55,480 nt of DNA from an uncultured Bacteroidales bacterium (lineage in GTDB: Bacteria > Bacteroidota > Bacteroidia > Bacteroidales > Paludibacteraceae): positions 1 to 55,480 of the forward strand of contig CALEPS010000003.1 in assembly GCA_937910305.1 (NCBI GenBank), read 5' to 3'. Positions 49,283 to 55,480 of the stretch are shown here, piece after piece. A model generated the notes under the pieces. That model was not told the DNA's origin, searched no databases, and worked only from the letters and a program-made list of their open reading frames with translations. A program made the translations under genes and the position numbers. Position 1 is the first letter of the stretch. The number at the start of each line of letters is the position of its first letter.

Positions 49283-50617
49283 TTATAATAGTCCCGTCAT
49301 ATAAACCGGCACAAGCAAAGTTTCTCCGTCCTTGCGGAGGTCTTTTGTATATAGCAAATAGCGATTCCCGATTCTTGACGAGTATTTCTCGCAAAATGCG
49401 TCCAATGATGCGTGCGTTTTATATCCGGATGACTTCACTTCAACCGGGCAAATTTTCTTCCCGCGAGACAACATAAAATCAATCTCATAGTTATGCTTTT
49501 TGTCTTTCGGAAAAGTGTAATAGAACAACTCATTTCCGGCTGCAGTAAACATCTGCGCAATAAGATTTTCGTATATATAACCAAGATTTGCTTCCAGTTT
49601 GTCGCTCAGCAGTTTATCATAGATAATATTTTCTGTGTACTCTTTATCCCAGAAGCAGAGCGTTACAAATAGCCCTGTATCAGCTACAAACATTTTATAT
49701 CGTTCCGGATCTTTATTCAAGGACATACCTACATTGGGGTCTGTACAATGATAACTGAATAACACTGTCTTACTTTGTTCCAAATCTTGCAGCAATTCAT
49801 TCATCTTTGTTTCAGTCTGTCGGCCAATAACAGTATATGGCTGGTAACGCGACTCATTATTGCTTAATTGCGCGGGGATGTTCTTGAATAGGCGTTCTGC
49901 ATTCCCGCTGGCATCTAATTTCTGGAAATCATCCAGATATAATTGGATTATATTGCGTTTTGTCTTATCTACCAGGCTCAAATTATTCGTTTCAAGAAAA
50001 GTGTTTACTGCCTGAGGCATTCCACCAACAAGCATGTATAATCGCAGCTCACGCATTTGCTTGCGAGTGACTCCGTCTCCTATAGACATACGGGCATCAA
50101 ACTGTTGTTTCAGTAACGGAATGGTTGCTGTATCCCCCAATGCCCAACGGAACTCTTCATAGTCCATTGGCAACATCGCAATACGATTTTCCTCACTCGG
50201 AATAGTAATCTTTTGGGTGTTCTTTTTGATACTGATGAGTGATCCTGTCTCTATATAGTCATACCGTCCGTCTTTGACAAGGTATTTGATTGCCTGACGC
50301 GCACGGGGACAATTCTGTACTTCATCAAAAATGATTACGGATTTACGAGTGTGGAGTGTCACATTATAATGTTGCTGCAACTTTACAAATATCCGATCCA
50401 GATTCATTAAATTATTCCATAAATCCAATATCTCTTGATCTGCTTCGTTGAAATCAATGAGTATATACGATTCGTACTCTTGCCGTGCGAACAACTCTAC
50501 AATTGTTGACTTGCCTACGCGGCGCGCACCCTCCACCAAAATGGCAGTACTACCATTTGCTGTCTGCTTCCACTCTAACAATTGCTGATAAATCTTGCGC
50601 TTAAATACTTGTTCCAT
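49283..50617 (-). CDS. AAA_14 ATPase with DUF4143 C-terminal domain
   Basis: This is a 444-aa protein. Walker A is GARRVGKST (about 30-38), Walker B is SVIIFDEVQNCPRA (about 93-106), and an arginine follows (ETGSLISIKKN). The C-terminal DUF4143 domain has EIDFMLSRGKKICPVEVKSS, a PD-(D/E)xK-like nuclease motif. This AAA_14/DUF4143 combination is a common Bacteroidetes accessory ATPase of unknown function, and is often found in islands. Its promoter sits in the first copy of the 33-bp repeat. Confidence 0.9.
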   Translation of the reverse strand: MEQVFKRKIYQQLLEWKQTANGSTAILVEGARRVGKSTIVELFARQEYESYILIDFNEADQEILDLWNNLMNLDRIFVKLQQHYNVTLHTRKSVIIFDEVQNCPRARQAIKYLVKDGRYDYIETGSLISIKKNTQKITIPSEENRIAMLPMDYEEFRWALGDTATIPLLKQQFDARMSIGDGVTRKQMRELRLYMLVGGMPQAVNTFLETNNLSLVDKTKRNIIQLYLDDFQKLDASGNAERLFKNIPAQLSNNESRYQPYTVIGRQTETKMNELLQDLEQSKTVLFSYHCTDPNVGMSLNKDPERYKMFVADTGLFVTLCFWDKEYTENIIYDKLLSDKLEANLGYIYENLIAQMFTAAGNELFYYTFPKDKKHNYEIDFMLSRGKKICPVEVKSSGYKTHASLDAFCEKYSSRIGNRYLLYTKDLRKDGETLLVPVYMTGLL

Positions 50618-50639
50618 ATACTCATCTTAAAAAACGCTG

Positions 50640-50670
50640 CAAAGATACAAAAAATTTTCCTATCCCGCAA
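50640..50670 (-). promoter_or_regulatory. promoter of the ATPase gene in a repeat
   Basis: TTGCGGGATAGG with TTG at 50668-50670, a 20-base spacer, and TATCTTTG at 50640-50647. The -33 box is part of the first 33-bp repeat, whose other copies repeat this box upstream. Confidence 0.7.
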
Positions 50671-50928
50671 ATTTTAGAAGCAGAAACTTGCACTATCCCG
50701 CAAATTTTTCCAATTTTAGCGGTTCTCTAGTATTTTAAAGCAATAAATACACTCCATATTATATACTAAATAAGCTACAGGAATAGGTCTCATGAGCACT
50801 ATCCCGCAAATTTTTGGAACCAAAACATGCACTATCCCCAAAATGTTTCGAGGCAAGATATTCACTGAGCGTAAAATTGGTAGGAGCGAAATATACTCTG
50901 AGCGTAAGATTTACATTATGTCCCTTTG
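50659..50928. repeat. 33-bp tandem repeat array
   Basis: Units of the form CACTATCCCGCAAATTTTT are in 33-base register at about 50660 and 50693; the register then continues at 50797, 50830, 50863 and 50896 with drift to CTGAGCGTAA. The leftward frame gives 11-residue repeats (FAPTNFTLSEYLAS and similar). It is not a gene, and leads straight into the palindrome array at 50928. Confidence 0.7.
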
Positions 50929-51048
50929 TTGGATGGCATCCAACACAATGAACGATGTTTTGAACCCGAATTAAATTCGGGGCTAATGAACAAAGGGGGC
51001 CGATTATTAATCGGCAAAATGAACAAAGCAACCAGACTGATAGTCTGG
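50928..51048. repeat. four 17-nt palindromes in a regular array
   Basis: Hairpins at 50928-50944 (GTTGGATGGCATCCAAC), 50965-50981 (CCCGAATTAAATTCGGG), 50999-51015 (GCCGATTATTAATCGGC) and 51032-51048 (CCAGACTGATAGTCTGG). Centres are 37, 34 and 33 bases apart. Arm sequences differ, but the spacers share AATGAACAAAG. The array is a continuation of the 33-bp register. It lies just upstream of the silent hsdS cassette. Confidence 0.8.
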
Positions 51049-51164
51049 AAAACACGAAGAATCTGAGAGAATGGCATGGATATGGTATGTTTATTGGAGA
51101 GTCAAAAATATGGATTATGATATATGGATATATCCGCGTAAGTTCTGACAAGAACCTCTTGCTC

Positions 51165-51215
51165 ATAATCAGCATTATCAGAATGTGCCGTTTGAGATAC
51201 CGGCAAGTTGGGAGT
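51165..51215 (+). repeat. inversion site IR1, silent copy
   Basis: A 51-bp stretch identical to the inverted 54923-54973. It encodes the conserved region before the first target domain. Recombination here exchanges both target domains. Confidence 0.9.
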
Positions 51216-51853
51216 TCGCTACCTTAGAATTGGTTTGTTCCAAAATAGGGTCTGGTTCAACGCCAAGAGGCAGCAACTATGCGGCTTCCGGTATTCCATT
51301 TTTCCGTTCACAAAATGTCTATGATGATGGACTTGTTTACGATGATATAAAATTCATATCAGAAGACATCCATCAGCAAATGAAATCAACGGAAGTTCTA
51401 CCCAATGATGTTTTACTGAACATTACAGGAGGCTCATTAGGAAGAAGTGCAGTTGTTCCGTCTGATTTTGAGAAAGGAAATGTAAGCCAGCATGTGTGTA
51501 TTTTGCGTCCAATAATAGTGGAAACGCAGTATCTCCACTGTTTCATACTATCGGGACACTTTTCTCAAACAATGAAAGTAACTGGAAGCGGAAGAGAAGG
51601 ACTACCAAAGTATAATCTTGAAAAGATGATAATGCCAATTCCGCCTCTAAACGAGCAAAGGCGCATTGTCACCGAAGTAAATAGATGGTTTTCCTTGATA
51701 AGTGATTTAGAAAGAAACGAAAGCGAACTAAACGATATTATCAAAGCGACTAAAACTAAAATTCTTAATCTTGCTATCCACGGCAAGTTGGTATTACAAG
51801 ATCCAAACGATGAGCCTGCAAGCGAGTTATTAAAGCGTATTGCGCCGCACGCT

Positions 51854-51890
51854 ACTCCTTGTGATACCTCACATTATGAGAACTTGCCGA
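51854..51890 (+). repeat. inversion site IR2, silent cassette 1 copy
   Basis: A 37-bp stretch identical to the inverted 54236-54272 (active gene). It lies in the conserved joint before the second target domain. A 23-bp core of it also occurs at 52813-52835 in the second silent cassette. Confidence 0.9.
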
Positions 51891-52331
51891 GTGGATGGGC
51901 GGTTTGTAGGCTTGAAGATATAGTCGATTATGAGCAACCGACACAGTATTTGGTGCAATCAACCAACTATAGCGATAACTATAAAACGCCTGTTCTGACG
52001 GCAGGTAAATCCTTTATACTTGGCTATACAAATGAGACTACAGGAATATATGACAAGTTGCCTACTATTATCTTTGATGATTTTACAACGGATTCGCGGT
52101 TTGTGGATTTCCCGTTCAAAGTCAAGTCTTCTGCTATGAAGATATTACAGGTCAACAAAGAGATCAATATACGTTACGTAGCCTACTTTATGAGCATTAC
52201 CCGGCTTGTTGGTGATACGCACAAACGATATTGGATTTCGGAATACTCAAAGATAACAATACCGTTACCTCCCATCAATGAGCAAAATAGGATTGTACAA
52301 ACAATTCAAGATATAGAAGCCAAACTTAATG

Positions 52332-52365
52332 AAATCACCGCCGAACTATAATTCAGCGGTGATTT
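52332..52365. terminator. hairpin at the 3' ends of both silent cassettes
   Basis: AAATCACCGC and GCGGTGATTT form a 10-bp stem over the convergent stop codons at 52346 and 52351. Confidence 0.6.
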
Positions 52366-52835
52366 TGTCTAATAGGTTCAATAGTTGCCTAACCTTTGCC
52401 ACTATGCGCATCTGTTCCGCAAGTGGAGGCAATGGTATATAAATCTGTTCAATGCATGTTTTAGTAAGGCTCGGGAGAGTTGTACTTTTGTCTAACTTGG
52501 TAAAATTGAAACTCTTGCAGAAATAATACAAATAGAGGTAATCAATACATTCGCTTGGGCAAATACCGAATGCGGTATCTACATTCCAGAATTTAGTCTC
52601 TACCAATATCGGATTGTTAATTGTGCCTTTCCGTCCTATAATAGTGCAATGTTCCGGGCATAAATAATCATCGGCATATCCCATAATACCGCCGCTTCCA
52701 TAAATCGGGTATTTCCCATTAGGGTTTGCTACAGCCGATTGGTTTCTACCATGAATGACTTTTGCTACCATTCCCAACTGTACCCATGCCCAATTTTGCG
52801 GCACTTCAAAGAGCAAGTTCTCATAATGTGAGGTA
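52346..52835 (-). pseudogene. silent hsdS half-cassette 2 (second target domain only)
   Basis: The leftward fragment starts at the IR2 core (52813-52835, coding HYENLLFEVPQNWAWVQLG) and runs through one target domain (VAKVIHGRNQSAVANPNGKY) to the common end EQMRIVAKVRQLLNLLDKIT, stop at 52346. It is a spare second half of HsdS, in the same orientation as the active gene and inverted to cassette 1. The frame continues to 52912 without a start; it has no promoter. Confidence 0.8.
52813..52835 (-). repeat. inversion site IR2 core, silent cassette 2 copy
   Basis: 23 bases shared with the IR2 sites at 51854-51890 (inverted) and 54236-54272 (direct). Confidence 0.85.
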
Positions 52836-52899
52836 CGTACACTTGCAAAATTTGCGTTACTCCTTATATTATATAGCCGTACTCTAATACAATTAGAAT

Positions 52900-53703
52900 A
52901 TGGCAACAACATTTGAGAATTTTCTTCGCAGGTTAGACTTGTCGAGGAATACCGTCAGTTCGTATGTCTGGACGGTGAACTATTTTGAGAAAACATACGG
53001 AGAGTTTAACAAGAAGAACTTGCTTGCCTATAAGGGCTACTTGGTGGAGCATTTCAAACCGCAGACAGTGAACCTACGCTTGCAAGGTATCAACAAGTAT
53101 CTGGAGTTTACCAAACAGGACAAACTGAAACTAAAGTTCGTTAAAGTGCAGCAAAAGAACTTCTTGGAAAATGTCATCAGTAATGCCGATTACAAGTTCT
53201 TGAAAGCAAGCTTATTGAAAGACGATTACAAGGACTGGTATTTCGTCGTGTGGTTTATGACAGCGACCGGTGCCCGTGTGAGTGAACTGCTACAGATCAA
53301 AGCGGAACACGTGCAAGCCGGGCATCTTGACATCTACACGAAAGGCGGCAAAGTCCGGCGGATCTACATTCCAAAGACCTTGCAGAAAGAGGCGCTGCTA
53401 TGGTTACAAGAGCGTTCGTTGACTTCCGGTTATGTCTTTCTGAACCGCTTTGGAGAGCGTATCACATCACGCGGTATCGCTATGCAACTGAAACACTTTG
53501 CAGATAAGTACGGGTTAAAACGTGAGGTGGTCTATCCGCACTCATTTCGTCACCGATACGCCAAGAATTTCCTTGACCGTTTTAACGATATTGCACTACT
53601 GGCAGACCTAATGGGGCACGAGAGTATTGAGACAACACGTATCTATCTCCGACGCACCGCCAACGAACAACGGCAGATAGTAGATAAGGTAGTGAACTGG
53701 TAA
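52900..53703 (+). CDS. tyrosine recombinase of the hsdS shuffling locus
   Basis: This is a 267-aa protein. The N-terminal SAM-like domain (about 1-90) has SRNTVSSYVWTVNYFEK. The catalytic domain has Arg in TGARVSELLQ (about 126-135), Lys in YTKGGKVRRIY, H-x-x-R in YPHSFRHRYAKNF, His in MGHESIETT, and nucleophilic Tyr in RIYLRR. Members of this family invert hsdS segments in Bacteroides and streptococci. It lies between the silent and active genes, so the segment it moves includes its own gene, and its 3' end converges on active hsdS with an 11-bp hairpin between. Confidence 0.92.
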   Translation: MATTFENFLRRLDLSRNTVSSYVWTVNYFEKTYGEFNKKNLLAYKGYLVEHFKPQTVNLRLQGINKYLEFTKQDKLKLKFVKVQQKNFLENVISNADYKFLKASLLKDDYKDWYFVVWFMTATGARVSELLQIKAEHVQAGHLDIYTKGGKVRRIYIPKTLQKEALLWLQERSLTSGYVFLNRFGERITSRGIAMQLKHFADKYGLKREVVYPHSFRHRYAKNFLDRFNDIALLADLMGHESIETTRIYLRRTANEQRQIVDKVVNW

Positions 53704-53710
53704 ATAAAAT

Positions 53711-53742
53711 CATCACCGCAGGTTCAAAGCTCTGCGGTGATG
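53711..53742. terminator. bidirectional hairpin between recombinase and hsdS
   Basis: CATCACCGCAG and CTGCGGTGATG form a perfect 11-bp stem over the hsdS stop codon (53724). Confidence 0.65.
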
Positions 53743-55142
53743 CTATCTAACTGAGCGAAGGTAGTTTCTATTCGTTCAACTATTCGTTTTTGCTCGAAAA
53801 GAGGAGGAATAGGAAGGGATTGTATATCTACCGCAGATAAAGAGGTAATAGCAACCCCTTTCCCGTTGAGTTGTCCCTTGTCTTTTAAGTATCTAAATAG
53901 ATAACTATAGAATGGGTTAAATACAATATCATCAGATTTAGGTCTTAACCGCGATATATGGTTTTGATAGCAAATGTCATAGTCATAATCCCATATTGCA
54001 GCGCGTCCTACATCTCCTCCATTGCATACAAGTAAATCTCCTTTATGGGCGGTACATTTATCAAGTTCTTTCTCGGTAAAATACATAGAGCGCACTTCTG
54101 TAAAATCAAAATTATTCCAATACACATTAGAGGTCGATATGTATTGACGTAATTCACCAGTCGAGTCCGTTTTCTTTAGTGCTTTTCCTGTTGTATGATT
54201 ATACACATCTCCCATATGCGCCAAGCACCATGTTTTCGGCAAGTTCTCATAATGTGAGGTATCACAAGGAGTGGCGTGCGGCGCGATGCGCTTTAGCAAC
54301 TCGCGTGCAGGCTCATCGTTCGGGTCTTGTGGTACTAACTTGCCGTGGATGGCCAAATCGAGTACTTTAGATTTAGTAGTCCCGATAATTTCTACTAACT
54401 CTTGTTTAGAGTTATTTATGTTATCAATTAAATCGAACCAGTGTCGGATTTCATTTATTATTCGCTGTTGCTCATTTTTCGGAGGAATAGGTATCAAGAT
54501 ATTACTAAAAGCATCTTGGTTCAAATTATCCATCGTGGCTCCGACACTTGCTGCATTCAAGAAACTCTGTATATATTGAGTCGCATAAACGTATAGAAAA
54601 TAACGACTCTCCACTAAGCAAAGGTGCATCACAAAAGAACCTGTTCCACATAACCACCCCACATTGTTATTGGTTACAATTGTACATTTTGATAAATCAC
54701 CTCTACGCGCTAATAAAATATCGTCATTTGAAAGAAGGTATTTAGATAACTCTTGTGCTTTTGCGGAAGAGATATACATTATTTTGTCTGTACAGATTGC
54801 GCCATTAACTATATTGGCAGGATTTACGACCGGTACACCTGCGGCAATATAATCACTTTTATGGAGCATCGAACCAAAAGGTCCTGTTGAAAATCTTTTG
54901 CAGAGATTTTTTAGAGGTACCCACTCCCAACTTGCCGGTATCTCAAACGGCACATTCTGATAATGCTGATTATCGGATGTGGATTTGGAACGTTTGAGTT
55001 TACCTTGTTTGATGAGTTGTTCGCGTTCGGCACGGATACGTTCAAGGAGAACCGAAGCGGGTTCATCGTTCGGGTCTTGCGGTACGAGTTTGCCCTGGAT
55101 AGCAAGATCGAGAATCTTCTGTTTCAGTAACTTGGTGTCCAT
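53724..55142 (-). CDS. hsdS: type I restriction specificity subunit (active allele)
   Basis: This is 472 aa from the ATG at 55142 (MDTKLLKQKILDLAIQGK). Two target domains (about 60-225 and 300-455) are each preceded by the conserved helix with LDLAIxGKLVPQDPNDEP (about 12-29 and 249-266) and each ends in NEQQRII or FEQKRIV plus a helix. Each target domain reads half of the split DNA site and the helices set the spacer. It begins 2 bases after hsdM. The two inverted-repeat copies (54923-54973 and 54236-54272) lie before the two target domains, so this allele can be changed by inversion. Confidence 0.92.
   Translation of the reverse strand: MDTKLLKQKILDLAIQGKLVPQDPNDEPASVLLERIRAEREQLIKQGKLKRSKSTSDNQHYQNVPFEIPASWEWVPLKNLCKRFSTGPFGSMLHKSDYIAAGVPVVNPANIVNGAICTDKIMYISSAKAQELSKYLLSNDDILLARRGDLSKCTIVTNNNVGWLCGTGSFVMHLCLVESRYFLYVYATQYIQSFLNAASVGATMDNLNQDAFSNILIPIPPKNEQQRIINEIRHWFDLIDNINNSKQELVEIIGTTKSKVLDLAIHGKLVPQDPNDEPARELLKRIAPHATPCDTSHYENLPKTWCLAHMGDVYNHTTGKALKKTDSTGELRQYISTSNVYWNNFDFTEVRSMYFTEKELDKCTAHKGDLLVCNGGDVGRAAIWDYDYDICYQNHISRLRPKSDDIVFNPFYSYLFRYLKDKGQLNGKGVAITSLSAVDIQSLPIPPLFEQKRIVERIETTFAQLDSITAEL
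54236..54272 (-). repeat. inversion site IR2, active hsdS copy
   Basis: 37 bp identical to 51854-51890 in inverted orientation. Before it, similarity to the silent cassette is high but broken by many third-position changes. Confidence 0.9.
54923..54973 (-). repeat. inversion site IR1, active hsdS copy
   Basis: 51 bp identical to 51165-51215 in inverted orientation, at residues about 57-73 of HsdS. Confidence 0.9.
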
Positions 55143-55144
55143 GC

Positions 55145-55480
55145 TTACTCTTCGATATTAGCTAATAGTGCTTGCAGTTCCTTGACGGCGTTGCTGATTT
55201 TATCCGCTTTGTCACCGATGGTGTCCAGCATTTCTGCAAGGCTCATATCATTGTCCCCATTATCCGACTTGATCCATGTGATGTCCATACCGATTTTGTC
55301 GGTATTAAGGAAGTCGGCAGCGGAGTATCTGCGCCAACGCCCGTTGGGGTTGGTCTCTACGTTGTAGGTCTCCTGACGTTTGGTGATGTCATCGGCATTA
55401 TAGCAAGCAACAAAATCATCAAGGTCTGCACGGCGCATCGGTTTTTGCTTCAAGGTATGGTGGATGTTGGTGCGATAGTC
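55145..55480 (-). CDS. hsdM: type I restriction methyltransferase subunit, C-terminal end (partial)
   Basis: The last 111 codons are visible and the gene runs off the right edge (the open frame continues DYRTNIHHTLKQKPMRRADL at the border). The DYRTN...LKQ..MRRADLDDFVACYN stretch is the conserved HsdM C-terminal region, followed by NPNGRWRRYSAADF and a helical tail ELQALLANIEE. The catalytic N4/N6 methylase domain is outside the window. It precedes hsdS by 2 bases; hsdR must lie outside. Confidence 0.85.
   Translation of the reverse strand, partial: DYRTNIHHTLKQKPMRRADLDDFVACYNADDITKRQETYNVETNPNGRWRRYSAADFLNTDKIGMDITWIKSDNGDNDMSLAEMLDTIGDKADKISNAVKELQALLANIEE

Larger units (their letters stand above)
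51165..52351 (+). pseudogene. silent hsdS cassette 1 (two target domains)
   Basis: This is an hsdS without its first 60 codons and with no proper start (the first possible is GTG at 51185, VPFEIPASWEFATLE). It has a first target-recognition domain (about 51200-51750), the conserved helix with KTKILNLAIHGKLVLQDPND, a second target domain (about 51900-52300) and the common end EITAEL. Its 5' boundary is the inverted repeat shared with the active hsdS (51165-51215 and 54923-54973). It has no promoter of its own, and inversion is needed for expression. Confidence 0.85.

Noticed and set aside
50928..51048. CRISPR array
   Set aside because: The spacers, not the hairpins, are conserved; only four units; no cas genes in the window.
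50759..51175. 138-codon leftward frame upstream of the silent hsdS
   Set aside because: It is the translation of the 33-bp repeat (11-residue units) and the palindrome array; no family resemblance.

Overview
The window looks like chromosomal DNA of an uncultured Bacteroidales bacterium. Evidence: about a dozen promoters of the Bacteroidetes type (TTG, 20 bases, TAnnTTTG), almost no Shine-Dalgarno sites, BspA-like and TonB-domain secreted proteins, an imelysin/di-heme lipoprotein locus, and a homodimer-type glycine decarboxylase. The genus cannot be fixed from the sequence alone.

Layout. (1) 1-5766 is an integrated element. It has a primase-helicase with an iteron-like region beside it, three small DNA-binding or unknown proteins, a divergent XRE repressor, phased TTGGAAAA sites, a structured promoter-to-terminator non-coding unit, and a right end that carries only the 3' part of a tRNA-Ser. 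(2) 5828-5916 is an intact tRNA-Ser(CGA), followed by a 200-bp inverted repeat. (3) 6319-10044 holds accessory genes: a TonB_C protein, a DUF2442 protein with a rare perfect Shine-Dalgarno, and a BspA-like surface protein. (4) 10045-10862 is a GC-rich palindromic repeat field. (5) gcvP-yitT-yitT runs left and a Crp/Fnr regulator runs right from one shared promoter region. (6) 16677-32060 is ten tightly packed co-directional genes from a single visible promoter (hpf, CE8 esterase, AspT-like transporter, MATE, RND adaptor and pump, PPTase, dnaX, ygiQ, M23 peptidase). (7) 32755-33423 is a hemolysin III-family gene. (8) 33406-38896 is a porin, imelysin, di-heme lipoprotein, CcsA operon, divergent from a hemerythrin-LuxR fusion regulator with a palindrome between the two promoters. 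(9) 40045-42435 holds an AsmA-like protein and an EFR1 ferredoxin. (10) 42462-48095 is a second RND system whose pump and outer-membrane factor are fused through a dispersed repeat. (11) 48278-50617 holds a DUF1295 protein and a AAA_14/DUF4143 ATPase. (12) 50640-55480 is a phase-variable type I restriction locus: hsdM end, active hsdS, tyrosine recombinase, two silent hsdS cassettes and matching inverted repeats.

Three repeat phenomena recur. A palindromic GC-rich element is translated inside three proteins. Seven-base tandem arrays sit just before start codons, often containing the upstream stop codon. A 33-37 bp periodic array, ending in four perfect or near-perfect 17-nt hairpins, lies upstream of the silent hsdS cassette. 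The best candidates for undescribed biology are the non-coding RNA unit of the integrated element, the hemerythrin-LuxR/imelysin/di-heme locus, and the repeat-driven modification of genes.
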